Positions 1-8,793 of a stretch of 64,000 bases of DNA are shown here, in pieces. Position numbers and translations under genes: made by a program. A model generated the notes under the pieces. It did no database searches and had not been told where the DNA came from. It saw nothing but the letters and a program-made list of their open reading frames with translations. Every line of letters starts with the position of its first letter. Positions within the stretch are counted from its first letter, which is position 1. Origin of the DNA: Bordetella parapertussis (GTDB lineage Bacteria > Pseudomonadota > Gammaproteobacteria > Burkholderiales > Thiobacillaceae); contig CAMDCO010000005.1 in assembly GCA_945890495.1 (NCBI GenBank), forward strand, positions 1 to 64,000, given 5' to 3'.

Positions 1-1107
1 CTGCGCGAATGGGCGCAAGCTAACCACATTGATTTGACGGTAGTCGGCCCCGAGGCCCCATTGGCAGGCGGCATTGTGGATGAATTTCGCCAACACGGAT
101 TGCGTATTTTTGGCCCCACGCAAGCGGCCGCGCAGCTCGAATCGTCCAAGGATTACGCCAAGCAATTCATGGCACGACACGGGATTCCCACAGCCAAATT
201 CGCTACCTTTACAGATGCCGCCGCCGCGCACGCCTACCTGGACGCCGAGGGCGCGCCCATCGTCATTAAGGCCGACGGGCTGGCTGCGGGCAAGGGTGTC
301 GTGGTCGCCACCACGCTGGAAGATGCCCACGCCGCCGTCGAACACATGCTCTCTGGCAATGCCTTTGGCGACGCCGGTGCGCGCGTGGTGATCGAGGAAT
401 GCCTGATGGGCGAAGAGGCTAGTTTCATGGTGATGGCCGATGGTGAGCACACACTTACACTGGCAACCAGTCAGGACCATAAGCGCCTGCTCGATCATGA
501 CCTGGGCCCCAACACCGGCGGCATGGGCGCTTATTCACCCGCCCCGGTCGTCACGCCCGAGATTCACGCCAAGGCGATGCGCGAGGTGATCCGCCCGGTG
601 ATGGACGGCATGAAGGCCGAGGGCATTCCGTTCACCGGCTTCCTGTACGCCGGGCTGATGATTACGCCAGAAGGCCGCATCGGCGTGCTGGAGTTCAACT
701 GCCGCATGGGCGACCCCGAAACGCAGCCGATCCTGATGCGTCTAAAAACGGATCTGGTGACACTGATGGAGGCCGCCATCGACGGTCGGCTCGATCAAGT
801 GGAGGCCGAATGGGACCGCCGTGTCGCGCTGGGCATCGTGCTCGCCGCCGCCGGTTATCCGGACAGCCCGCGCAAGGGCGATGTCATCACGGGCATCCCG
901 GCGCCAACCGCCGATGCCATCGTGTTCCACGCCGGAACCCTGTTGCAAGATGGCTTATTGCGCACCCACGGCGGCCGCGTGCTCTGCGCCACCGCGCTGG
1001 GTGACACGGTCAAGATCGCGCAGCAACACGCCTACACCCTGGCCCGCAGCGTCCAGTTCGATGGCTGCCAGATGCGCTCGGACATCGGCTGGCGCGCGAT
1101 CAAATAA
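1..1107 (+). CDS. purD: Phosphoribosylamine-glycine ligase (GAR synthetase), 5' end missing
   Basis: PurD joins phosphoribosylamine and glycine with ATP in the second step of de novo purine synthesis in the cytosol. The frame is open from base 1, and its first codons read straight into the conserved DLTVVGPEAPL segment, so the start lies left of the window. Visible family features are the ATP-grasp stretch IKADGLAAGKGVVVA, the metal/ATP-binding segment EFNCRMGDPETQ, and NTGGMGAYSPAP. About 368 codons are present of the usual 420-430, so only the N-terminal domain start is lost. The gene ends 11 bp before tsaC on the same strand, which suggests co-transcription. Family identification is secure. 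Confidence 0.96.
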   Translation: MREWAQANHIDLTVVGPEAPLAGGIVDEFRQHGLRIFGPTQAAAQLESSKDYAKQFMARHGIPTAKFATFTDAAAAHAYLDAEGAPIVIKADGLAAGKGVVVATTLEDAHAAVEHMLSGNAFGDAGARVVIEECLMGEEASFMVMADGEHTLTLATSQDHKRLLDHDLGPNTGGMGAYSPAPVVTPEIHAKAMREVIRPVMDGMKAEGIPFTGFLYAGLMITPEGRIGVLEFNCRMGDPETQPILMRLKTDLVTLMEAAIDGRLDQVEAEWDRRVALGIVLAAAGYPDSPRKGDVITGIPAPTADAIVFHAGTLLQDGLLRTHGGRVLCATALGDTVKIAQQHAYTLARSVQFDGCQMRSDIGWRAIK

Positions 1108-1118
1108 CGCCAACACCC

Positions 1119-1658
1119 ATGCCGCGCGACCTGTCGCTCTATCGCCACCTGCGCGCCGGCGGCGTCATCGCCTATGCCACCGAGTCCTGCTTCGGTCTGG
1201 GTTGCGACCCGATGAACCGTCACGCGGTGCAGCACATCCTGCGCCTCAAGGGTCGGCCACAAGCCAAGGGGTTAATCCTGATCGCGGCCGATCTGGCGCA
1301 ACTGCAACCCTATCTCGCACCCCTGCCGGCCGGACTGGATGTCGCCGCCTACTGGCCCGGCCCCACCACCTTGTTGCTGCCCGCCAGTCGTCGCTGCCCA
1401 CGCTGGTTGACGGGTAAGCACCAAACGATTGCCGTGCGCATCACGGCACATCCCGACGCACGCCAGGCCTGTCAGGCCGCTGGCATGGCTTTGGTATCGA
1501 CCAGCGCCAATCGCAGCGGGCAGCGCGCCCTGCGCAGCGCGGCCGCTTGCCATGCCTTGCTTGGCAATGAAGTACGCGTTCTGCCGGGACGCGTCGGCAC
1601 CCGCCGACGGCCTTCCACCGTCCTCAACCCTTTGAGCGGGCGCGTTATACGACAATAA
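1119..1658 (+). CDS. tsaC: Threonylcarbamoyl-AMP synthase (Sua5/YrdC family)
   Basis: TsaC condenses threonine, bicarbonate and ATP into threonylcarbamoyl-AMP, the precursor of t6A37 in ANN-decoding tRNAs. The 179-residue protein is the short, TsaC-like form without the C-terminal Sua5 domain. The family signature KGRPQAKG is at residues 44-51 and STSANRSG near residue 127. The ATG at 1119 follows purD by 11 bp. The main alternative is the YciO paralogue, which has the same fold. The length and intact KRxxxKG-like motif favour TsaC. Confidence 0.85.
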   Translation: MPRDLSLYRHLRAGGVIAYATESCFGLGCDPMNRHAVQHILRLKGRPQAKGLILIAADLAQLQPYLAPLPAGLDVAAYWPGPTTLLLPASRRCPRWLTGKHQTIAVRITAHPDARQACQAAGMALVSTSANRSGQRALRSAAACHALLGNEVRVLPGRVGTRRRPSTVLNPLSGRVIRQ

Positions 1659-1889
1659 AACGCAGCAACACCGGTTTATCGTTAACGCAACGGATGCCTC
1701 GAAAAACAGCAAAACCCGCTACAATCTCGCCGTGCCGAGCCTAGCCCATCCAAAGACCATCCTCGCCCATCGCCTCCTTTCGCAGGCGCGCCTCTACCCC
1801 TCTCCGAAAAGCACCCATAGTCCGGCCAGGCCCTTCCGTCCGCAGAGACCCGGTCCTACCCCGCCGAGTGCCGCCACAGGACCGCTGCA
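1659..1889. other. Intergenic region before the penicillin-binding protein gene
   Basis: No gene is seen in these 231 bp. A TACAAT hexamer at 1720-1725 could be a -10 element for the following gene, but I see no convincing -35 element. The stretch just before the downstream ATG is C-rich, and a CAGGA ribosome-binding site lies at about 1877-1881. Confidence 0.3.
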
Positions 1890-4800
1890 ATGAGTTCCCA
1901 ATACATCCCCCTAGAGCCCCCTCGTCCCGTGCGCCCAAAGCGGCGCTGGCCGTGGTGGGTCCTTGGTCTGGCCTTCTTCTTCGCCGCCTTGATCGCCGCC
2001 TACGAGATGATCGCCTCGCCGTTTCAGGCCCTGTTACTGGCCGGCTATGGCAAGCGTCTGAACTGGGAGGTTCTGGACGGCCCCAGCGAACAGATCCGCT
2101 TCCCGGACGCAGGCCCCTACGATGTCCGCTTGGGCTACAACCGCATTCCCTATTTCACCGAGCGACTCACTCAACGCGGCTATGTCCTCGCCAAACAAGC
2201 GCGCATCTCCGACGACATGAACCGGGTCGGCGCCCTCGGCCTGTTTCTGCCCTACAACGAGAAATCCGTGGCCGGCGTCACCCTGCGGGGCTGCAACCAA
2301 GAGACCTTGTTCAGCTTGCCGCAACCGCGCCGTCACTATGTCCGTTTCGAGGACATCCCGCCGGTCATCGCCAATACCCTGCTCTATATTGAAAACCGCG
2401 AACTGCTCGACCCCAACCACCCGCAACGCAACCCCGCCGTCGAATGGGACCGCTTTGCGCAGGCCGTGCTGGAAAAGGCCGTTCAGGTGGTTCAGCCTGG
2501 CCGCAAGGTCCCGGGCGGTTCCACCCTGGCCACGCAGATCGAAAAATACCGCCACTCCCCGGATGGCCTCACGCTGTCGGGCGGCGACAAACTGGGCCAG
2601 ATGGCCTCGGCCTCCCTGCGCGCCTACATCGACGGCACCGACACCCGCGCCACGCGCCGCCGACTGGTGCAGTCCTATCTCAACACCGTCCCCCTCTCGG
2701 CGGCCGCCGGACACGGCGAGGTGATCGGTACCGCCGATGCCCTCGATGCCTGGTTTGGCTTGGACTTCGACGAGGTCAACCGCTTGGTGCGCGGCCCGGC
2801 CATCACCGCCGACTCGGCCCGCGCCTATAAGCATGTCCTTGCCCTCCTGATCGCCCAGCGCCGCCCCTCGTTCTACCTCATCAGTGACCGCGCTCAACTC
2901 GAGATACAGGCCGACACCCACCTGCGCCTCTTGGCCAAGGCCGGCATCATCAACACCGAAATTCGTGACCTGGCCCTCAATTCCAAACTCCAGTTCCGCA
3001 AGCCCACGCAAGCCACGCCCGGCAAGACCTTAAGCTTCGTCGAAAACAAGGCGGCCAATGCCCTGCGCGCCCAAATCACCCGCCAATTGGGTCTGGCCCA
3101 GTTGTACGATCTGGATCGGCTCGACCTCAATGTCGATACCACGCTGCACGCAAACGCCCAACGCGCCGTCACCCAACAACTCAAACGCCTGAACGACCCG
3201 GCGGCCGTAAAGGAAATGGGCCTCTACGGTCACTACCTGCTCGAGCCGGACGATGACCTCTCCAAGATCATCTTCAGCTTCACCCTGCATGAGCTCACCG
3301 CCGACGGGGCGGTGGTCCGCATTCAGGCCGACAACCTCAATCAGCCCTTCGACATCAATCAGGGCGCCAAGCTGGACATGGGCTCGTCGGCCAAGCTGCG
3401 CACCCTGATCACCTATCTGGAGATCATCGCCGACCTGCATAAACAGTACGCCGGCCAAACGCCAGCCAAACTGGCCCGGGTCAGCGTGCCGGCCAAGGAT
3501 ATCCTCAGCGCCTGGGTGATCAGCTATCTACGCAGCCCGGGTGACCACAGCCTCAAGGCCATCCTCGAAGCGGCCATGGGGCGGCGCTATTCGGCCAACC
3601 CCGCCGAGGGTTTCTACACCGGTGGCGGGCTCCATCATTTCAACAACTTCCACAGCGAAGACAATCACAAGGTCATGGACATGTGGGAGGCCACACGCAA
3701 TTCGGTCAACCTGCCCTTCATCCGCTTGATGCGCGACATCATTCACCACCTGACCTACCGTGCGCCCTCCACGGCGGCGCGCGTCCTCGCCGATGTCAAT
3801 GACCCCAAGCGCGACACCTACCTGATCAAATTTGCCGACAGCGAAGGACGCGCCTTCCTCGCCCGCTTCCACAAAAAATATCGCGGCCTGACGCCCGCAC
3901 AGATCGACGACAACCTGCTCAACCACCTCGCCGCGCACCCCAAGCGCCTCGCCGCCGTATTCCGTTACCTGGAGCCGCAGGCCGATCTGGCCACCTTCAC
4001 CCACCTGATGCGCCGCCGCCTGGTGAAACCGGGGGCCTATGACGACAAGGACATGGCCTACCTGTTCGAGACCTACGGCTCGGACAAGTTCAACCTCGCC
4101 GATCGTGGCTACATCACCCAGATCCACCCATTAGAGCTCTGGCTGGCCGCCCATCTGCGCCAGAACCCCGGAACCCCATGGGACGAATTGGTAAAGCGAT
4201 CAGGGCGCGAACGCGTTGAGGTCTACGACTGGCTGTTCAAGACCGGCCGCAAGAACACCCAAGACAACCGCATCCAGTCGCTGATGGAGATCGAATCCTT
4301 CCAGGAATTGCACAAGCGCTGGCGCAAGCTGGGTTATCCCTTCAACAGCCTGGTACCGTCCTACGCCACCGCCATCGGTTCCTCCGCCGACCGTCCCGCC
4401 GCCTTGGCCGAGATGATGGGCGTCATCCGTAATGATGGCGTCAAACTCCCCGCCGTCAGCATCAAACAACTGGAGTTTGGCGCCGATACGCCCTATCACA
4501 CCGTCTTCCGCCTCAAGCCCCTGAAAACGGAAGAAATATTCAATCCCGTCGTCGCCCAGACCGTACGCAAGGCCCTGCTTGATGTGGTCCAAGAGGGCAC
4601 CGCGCGCCGCATCAAGGGGGCGTTCCCCACAGCAGAGGGCGAGTTGGCGATTGGCGGCAAGACCGGAACCGGAGATCACCGCATGCAAGTCATTGGCGCG
4701 GGCGGGCGAATCATTGAAGAAAAGGTTATGAATCGGGTCGCCACCTTTGCCTTCTTCATGGGCGAACGCTACTTCGGCGTCATCACCGCCTTCGTGCCGG

Positions 4801-5426
4801 GCGAACAAGCTGGAAACTATCACTTCACCAGCGGCCTGCCTGTGCAGCTCCTGAAGACCATGGCGCCCATCCTGCGTCCTCTGGTACTGGGAGCGGAAAA
4901 CGCCGAGTTGCCGTGGGAGGCCCAAGTACGCGCCTTTGACGCGGAGGCCAAGGCCGAGGCGCAGGCCCGGGCAGAAGCCAAGGCCGCAGAGGCCAAGATC
5001 GCCCCACCGGTCAAACCCGCGGCTACGGCAAGGCCCGTCGGCAAACCCATACCGACGCCGCCTGCCCTAACGCCCAAAACGGGCCAGACGCTACCGGCCC
5101 GGCCTGCCCAGGCCACCCCAGCGCCCGTCCGTGTTGAACCCACCCGCCCCGCCACGCGACCTGCGGTAGCACCCCAGACGATTCCGGCCCGACCTGCCCA
5201 GGCAATCCCAGCGCCCGCACCGGTCCGTGTTGAACCCGCCCCGGCCCTACGGCAGGAGCCCGTTGTGCAACCCACGCCTCAAGCTCGGCAAATGACCCCG
5301 CCACCGCAACCCGATTCGGCCACTACAACCTGGACAGGGGCGCCACAAACGACCCAACCCGCACCAGAGGCTCGCCCGCGGCCGCGCAACCCCTGGGTCT
5401 CGCCCGAGTATGAGTACCTCTTCTAA
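1890..5426 (+). CDS. Large bifunctional class A penicillin-binding protein, divergent
   Basis: Predicted peptidoglycan glycosyltransferase/transpeptidase anchored in the inner membrane. The 1178-residue protein has one N-terminal membrane segment (about residues 19-41). A GT51-like region follows, with IENREL near 167 and PGGSTLATQ near 207. The transpeptidase region has SSAK near 498 (SxxK nucleophile), NSVN (SxN) near 613 and GGKTGTGD near 923. After about residue 1010 comes an Ala/Lys then Pro-rich low-complexity tail with repeated PARPAQA units. It is several hundred residues longer than E. coli PBP1a/b, with a long segment between the two domains. The start has a CAGGA ribosome-binding site. 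Family assignment rests on the ordered motifs. The specific subtype is unknown. Confidence 0.82.
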   Translation: MSSQYIPLEPPRPVRPKRRWPWWVLGLAFFFAALIAAYEMIASPFQALLLAGYGKRLNWEVLDGPSEQIRFPDAGPYDVRLGYNRIPYFTERLTQRGYVLAKQARISDDMNRVGALGLFLPYNEKSVAGVTLRGCNQETLFSLPQPRRHYVRFEDIPPVIANTLLYIENRELLDPNHPQRNPAVEWDRFAQAVLEKAVQVVQPGRKVPGGSTLATQIEKYRHSPDGLTLSGGDKLGQMASASLRAYIDGTDTRATRRRLVQSYLNTVPLSAAAGHGEVIGTADALDAWFGLDFDEVNRLVRGPAITADSARAYKHVLALLIAQRRPSFYLISDRAQLEIQADTHLRLLAKAGIINTEIRDLALNSKLQFRKPTQATPGKTLSFVENKAANALRAQITRQLGLAQLYDLDRLDLNVDTTLHANAQRAVTQQLKRLNDPAAVKEMGLYGHYLLEPDDDLSKIIFSFTLHELTADGAVVRIQADNLNQPFDINQGAKLDMGSSAKLRTLITYLEIIADLHKQYAGQTPAKLARVSVPAKDILSAWVISYLRSPGDHSLKAILEAAMGRRYSANPAEGFYTGGGLHHFNNFHSEDNHKVMDMWEATRNSVNLPFIRLMRDIIHHLTYRAPSTAARVLADVNDPKRDTYLIKFADSEGRAFLARFHKKYRGLTPAQIDDNLLNHLAAHPKRLAAVFRYLEPQADLATFTHLMRRRLVKPGAYDDKDMAYLFETYGSDKFNLADRGYITQIHPLELWLAAHLRQNPGTPWDELVKRSGRERVEVYDWLFKTGRKNTQDNRIQSLMEIESFQELHKRWRKLGYPFNSLVPSYATAIGSSADRPAALAEMMGVIRNDGVKLPAVSIKQLEFGADTPYHTVFRLKPLKTEEIFNPVVAQTVRKALLDVVQEGTARRIKGAFPTAEGELAIGGKTGTGDHRMQVIGAGGRIIEEKVMNRVATFAFFMGERYFGVITAFVPGEQAGNYHFTSGLPVQLLKTMAPILRPLVLGAENAELPWEAQVRAFDAEAKAEAQARAEAKAAEAKIAPPVKPAATARPVGKPIPTPPALTPKTGQTLPARPAQATPAPVRVEPTRPATRPAVAPQTIPARPAQAIPAPAPVRVEPAPALRQEPVVQPTPQARQMTPPPQPDSATTTWTGAPQTTQPAPEARPRPRNPWVSPEYEYLF

Positions 5427-5445
5427 AGTGGATACGGGCATCAGT

Positions 5446-5451
5446 TACAAT
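5446..5451 (+). promoter_or_regulatory. Possible -10 element for hemA
   Basis: TACAAT lies 61 bp upstream of the hemA ATG in the only gap (85 bp) between the penicillin-binding protein and hemA. No clear -35 hexamer is seen, so this is a weak call. Confidence 0.25.
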
Positions 5452-5511
5452 GCGGTCCCTCCGCGCAGATAACCCGCGCCCCAGTCACCTCGAAACCAAC
5501 AGATCAACGGG

Positions 5512-6765
5512 ATGCAGCTCTTCGCCTTTGGCGTCAATCATCACACCGCGCCCGTCTCCATCCGGGAGCGCGTTGCTTTTCCGCCTGATACGCTGGAAAG
5601 GGCCTTGCACGCGCTGACGAGCGAGGGTCTGGCCAGCGAAGCCGTTATCCTGTCCACCTGCAACCGCACCGAGATCTACTGCAACACCCGTTCGCCTGAG
5701 GCCGTCGCCGATTGGCTGGCCGATTTCCACAAGATCGACCGCAACGAGCTCAATCCCTACCTCACCATCCTGCCCAATACCGATGCCGTGCGTCACGCCT
5801 TCCGTGTCGCCTCGGGTCTCGACTCCATGGTCCTCGGCGAGACCCAGATCCTCGGGCAACTGAAGCAGGCCGTGGACCGGGCCCAGACCGCCGGCACACT
5901 TGGCACCCTGCTCTCCAAGCTGTTCCAACGCACCTTTGCCGTCGCCAAAGAGGTGCGCACCGCCACCGAGATTGGTGCCAACACCGTATCCATGTCGGCC
6001 GCCGCCGTCAGCCTCGCCGAACGCATTTTCCCCTCCATTGCCGAGCAAGCCGTGCTGTTGATCGGGGCCGGCGAGATGATCGAACTGGTCGCCACCCACT
6101 TCGCCGCCCGCAACCCGCGCCGAATGATGGTCATCAATCGCACCGTCGAGCGCGCCCACGAGCTGTGCGACCGTTTTGGCGGCGAGGCCGCGGCCCTAAC
6201 CCAATTGCCGGAACTCCTGCACCAGTTCGACATCATCGTCACCTCCACCGCCAGCCCCCTGCCCATCCTCGGCTTAGGGCTGGCCGAACGCGCCCTCAAG
6301 GCCCGCCGCCACCGCCCCATGTTCATGGTGGATCTGGCCGTACCGCGCGATATCGAGGCGGAAGTGGGCGATCTGAGCGATGTCTACCTCTACACGGTAG
6401 ATGACTTGGGCGAGGTCATCCGTGCCGGACATGATGCCCGCCGCGCCAAGGTGGATGAGGCCGAGGCCATCATTGCCACGCGAGTCAACGAGTTCCTGCA
6501 CTGGATGGACAGCCGCCGTGCCGTGCCCACCGTACGCGCCTTGCGCGATCACGGCGAGCGCCTGCGGCGTCACGAACTGGAAAAGGCCCTCAAGCATTTG
6601 GCCCACGGCGAGGATCCGGCCCAGGTCATCGATGCCCTCTCCCGTGCGCTCACCAACAAATTCCTGCACGACCCCACCCACGCCCTCAACCTGGCCCAAG
6701 GCGCAGAGCGCGAGCGGCTCGTCCAACAGATCGAGCGGCTCTACAACCTGCACGGAGAACAGTGA
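5512..6765 (+). CDS. hemA: Glutamyl-tRNA reductase
   Basis: HemA reduces glutamyl-tRNA(Glu) to glutamate-1-semialdehyde with NADPH, the first committed step of C5-pathway tetrapyrrole synthesis. At 417 residues it is of normal length. The catalytic-cysteine motif STCNRTEIY is near residue 48, the NADP-binding loop LLIGAGEM near 181, and the C-terminal dimerisation helices are Arg/Leu-rich. Haem supply is relevant to the c-type cytochrome encoded later in the window. The stop codon overlaps the GTG start of prfA, so the two are translationally coupled, a conserved arrangement in beta- and gammaproteobacteria. Confidence 0.97.
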   Translation: MQLFAFGVNHHTAPVSIRERVAFPPDTLERALHALTSEGLASEAVILSTCNRTEIYCNTRSPEAVADWLADFHKIDRNELNPYLTILPNTDAVRHAFRVASGLDSMVLGETQILGQLKQAVDRAQTAGTLGTLLSKLFQRTFAVAKEVRTATEIGANTVSMSAAAVSLAERIFPSIAEQAVLLIGAGEMIELVATHFAARNPRRMMVINRTVERAHELCDRFGGEAAALTQLPELLHQFDIIVTSTASPLPILGLGLAERALKARRHRPMFMVDLAVPRDIEAEVGDLSDVYLYTVDDLGEVIRAGHDARRAKVDEAEAIIATRVNEFLHWMDSRRAVPTVRALRDHGERLRRHELEKALKHLAHGEDPAQVIDALSRALTNKFLHDPTHALNLAQGAERERLVQQIERLYNLHGEQ

Positions 6766-7847
6766 ACCTCTCACTCCTCAGCAAGCTGGATCAGCTCGCG
6801 GATCGCCTGTTAGAAATCGACGCCCTCCTGGCGCGTCCGGACGCGACCACCGACATGGATCGCTACCGGAAACTGACCCGCGAACACAGCGATATTGGCC
6901 CGGTGGTCCTCGAGTATCGCGCTTGGCGACAAACGCAGGCCGATCTCGCCACCGCCCGCGAACTGCTTTCTGACCCCGACATGCGCGAGCTGGCTGAGGC
7001 AGAACTGCAAGAGGCGCAACAGCGCCTGGAGACCCTGGAGGCCTCGCTGCAGATCCTGCTCTTGCCCAAGGACCCCAACGACGAGCGCAATGTCTTTCTG
7101 GAGATCCGCGCCGGTACGGGCGGCAATGAATCGGCCCTGTTCGCCGGCAACCTGTTTCGCATGTATGCCCGCTACGCCGAACGCCAGCGCTGGCCGGTCG
7201 AGATTATCTCCGAGAGCCCCGGCGAGGTCGGTGGCTACAAGGAGATCATCTGCCGCATCAGCGGCCAAGGCGTCTATTCACGGCTCAAGTTTGAATCGGG
7301 CGGACATCGCGTCCAGCGTGTCCCAGAGACCGAATCACAGGGCCGCATCCACACCTCGGCCTGCACCGTCGCGGTCATGCCCGAGGCCGACGAACGCGCG
7401 GCGGTGGAGATCAACCCGGCCGATCTCAGGATAGACACCTTCCGCGCCAGCGGGGCCGGCGGTCAGCACATCAACAAGACCGATTCGGCGGTACGCCTCA
7501 CCCACCTGCCCACCGGCATGGTGGTCGAGTGTCAGGACGGCCGCTCGCAGCACCAAAACAAGGCCCAAGCCCTGCGCGTACTCGCCGCTCGCATCCAGGA
7601 TGCCCAAGATCGCGAGGCGCACGCCAAGGAGGCCTCAACGCGCAAATCCCTGATCGGCAGCGGTGATCGCTCGGATCGCATCCGCACCTACAACTTTCCG
7701 CAAGGGCGAATCACCGACCACCGCATCAACCTCACGCTGTACAAGATTGACGCCCTCATGGACGGCGATCTGGACGATCTCTTCAGCGTACTGCTCAGCG
7801 AGCATCAGGCCGATCAACTCGCCACCCTCAGCGAAACCAGGCACTGA
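6762..7847 (+). CDS. prfA: Peptide chain release factor 1
   Basis: RF1 reads UAA and UAG stop codons and triggers peptide release in the ribosome. The 361-residue protein carries the universal GGQ in [16 protein letters not shown] near residue 232, and [15 protein letters not shown] upstream of it. It starts with GTG at 6762, overlapping the hemA TGA by four bases. No other start fits the conserved N terminus. PrmC, which methylates the GGQ glutamine, is encoded about 3.9 kb downstream rather than immediately after as in many relatives. Confidence 0.97.
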   Translation: MNLSLLSKLDQLADRLLEIDALLARPDATTDMDRYRKLTREHSDIGPVVLEYRAWRQTQADLATARELLSDPDMRELAEAELQEAQQRLETLEASLQILLLPKDPNDERNVFLEIRAGTGGNESALFAGNLFRMYARYAERQRWPVEIISESPGEVGGYKEIICRISGQGVYSRLKFESGGHRVQRVPETESQGRIHTSACTVAVMPEADERAAVEINPADLRIDTFRASGAGGQHINKTDSAVRLTHLPTGMVVECQDGRSQHQNKAQALRVLAARIQDAQDREAHAKEASTRKSLIGSGDRSDRIRTYNFPQGRITDHRINLTLYKIDALMDGDLDDLFSVLLSEHQADQLATLSETRH

Positions 7848-7918
7848 CTCAACTTTCATGGCTTCATGCCACCCCAAATCCTAAAACCGATTGCAGGGGC
7901 CGTCCTCGTGCCTGCCCA

Positions 7919-7975
7919 ACTAGGGCAACCACGGGGGGGGGTGCAGGGCAACCACGGGGGGTTGCCCCTACGCCA
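7919..7975. repeat. Short intergenic 'GGGCAACCACGGGG' repeat cluster
   Basis: Two tandem copies of a unit beginning GGGCAACCACGGGG precede a GGTTGCCCCTACG end. The same units recur at 13.7, 23.8 and 31.2 kb, always between genes. The unit can fold on itself (GGGCAACC against GGTTGCCC). It sits in the gap between the convergent prfA and DUF4412-like genes. Confidence 0.7.
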
Positions 7976-8022
7976 ATGACCGGGTTGTTTCACGCTGACA
8001 TCAGACCCGCTTCATATCCGCA

Positions 8023-8793
8023 TCAGCGCCGGTCGATCCGATAACCCGTCGGGACCGCAAACACGGTGTCGGCCAGATCCTTGTCCGTCTGGGTCTCATA
8101 GGCCATGCCGACACGCATGGGGGTACGCCGGGCCAGATCGGCCATCGGGCCATTCCCCTCAAATTTGAATTGCACATCGGTAGCGCAAACCATGCCCCGG
8201 CCCAACAACTTGCGACCGACCTCGTTGAACACCTTTACCTGAGGTGAGGCCGCGCGGCCGGGCGTCGGTACCCCAGCAAAGAAATCCTCGTTCTCCACCA
8301 CCCGCATGAAGGGCGCCAATTCCTTGCGCTCACTGGCCTTGCGATCCAGCCAGACCTGGCCATCCAGATGGATGGTCACGGTTTCCTGCCCCCACTGCAC
8401 GGGCATGCTGGCCGCGAGTGTAAATTCCTCGCAGGTCCAGTCACCCAAGGGGGTCTGCCGACCCGTCGGCTTGATGGAAAAGTGCAGGTTTCCGGCCGCA
8501 GCGCGTGCATGACTGGTCAGGGCACGCACCTCGACCGTGCGCATCAGATGATCGATCAAGGTCACCTCCTTGGCCTTCAAGTCATAGAGGTAACTGTAGG
8601 AACGGCCCTGCTCGGTCAGGTCGCGGCGCATCCGGTGTTCCTTCACCATCAAGGCCTCGCGCCCGGCCTGGGTCATGTTCATGGCCACGACGGAACTGCG
8701 GCCACTGAGCGAAAAATCAGCGCGGGAGGCGGGCGACAGGAACGCTGCACAGGCGGCCACCAGTGCCACCAGGAGGAGAGGGGAACGATTCAT
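8023..8793 (-). CDS. Secreted protein of LolA-fold / DUF4412-like type
   Basis: 256-residue protein with an N-terminal signal peptide ending near SRADF, so probably periplasmic. The body has the pattern of DUF4412/LolA-like beta-rich proteins: a repeated arrangement of RMRRDL, YLYDLKAKEVTLIDH and a C-terminal TVFAVPTGYRI segment. The ATG overlaps the stop of the upstream MMPL exporter gene by four bases. LolA-fold proteins are often paired with MMPL exporters, so a role in moving a lipid or lipid-like cargo across the periplasm is a reasonable inference. The cargo is unknown. Confidence 0.55.
   Translation of the reverse strand: MNRSPLLLVALVAACAAFLSPASRADFSLSGRSSVVAMNMTQAGREALMVKEHRMRRDLTEQGRSYSYLYDLKAKEVTLIDHLMRTVEVRALTSHARAAAGNLHFSIKPTGRQTPLGDWTCEEFTLAASMPVQWGQETVTIHLDGQVWLDRKASERKELAPFMRVVENEDFFAGVPTPGRAASPQVKVFNEVGRKLLGRGMVCATDVQFKFEGNGPMADLARRTPMRVGMAYETQTDKDLADTVFAVPTGYRIDRR

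Noticed and set aside
2034..3011. 325-codon open frame on the minus strand across the penicillin-binding protein gene
   Set aside because: Antisense shadow typical of GC-rich DNA: repetitive Gly/Val/Asp composition, no motif, no ribosome-binding site, and fully inside a well-supported gene.
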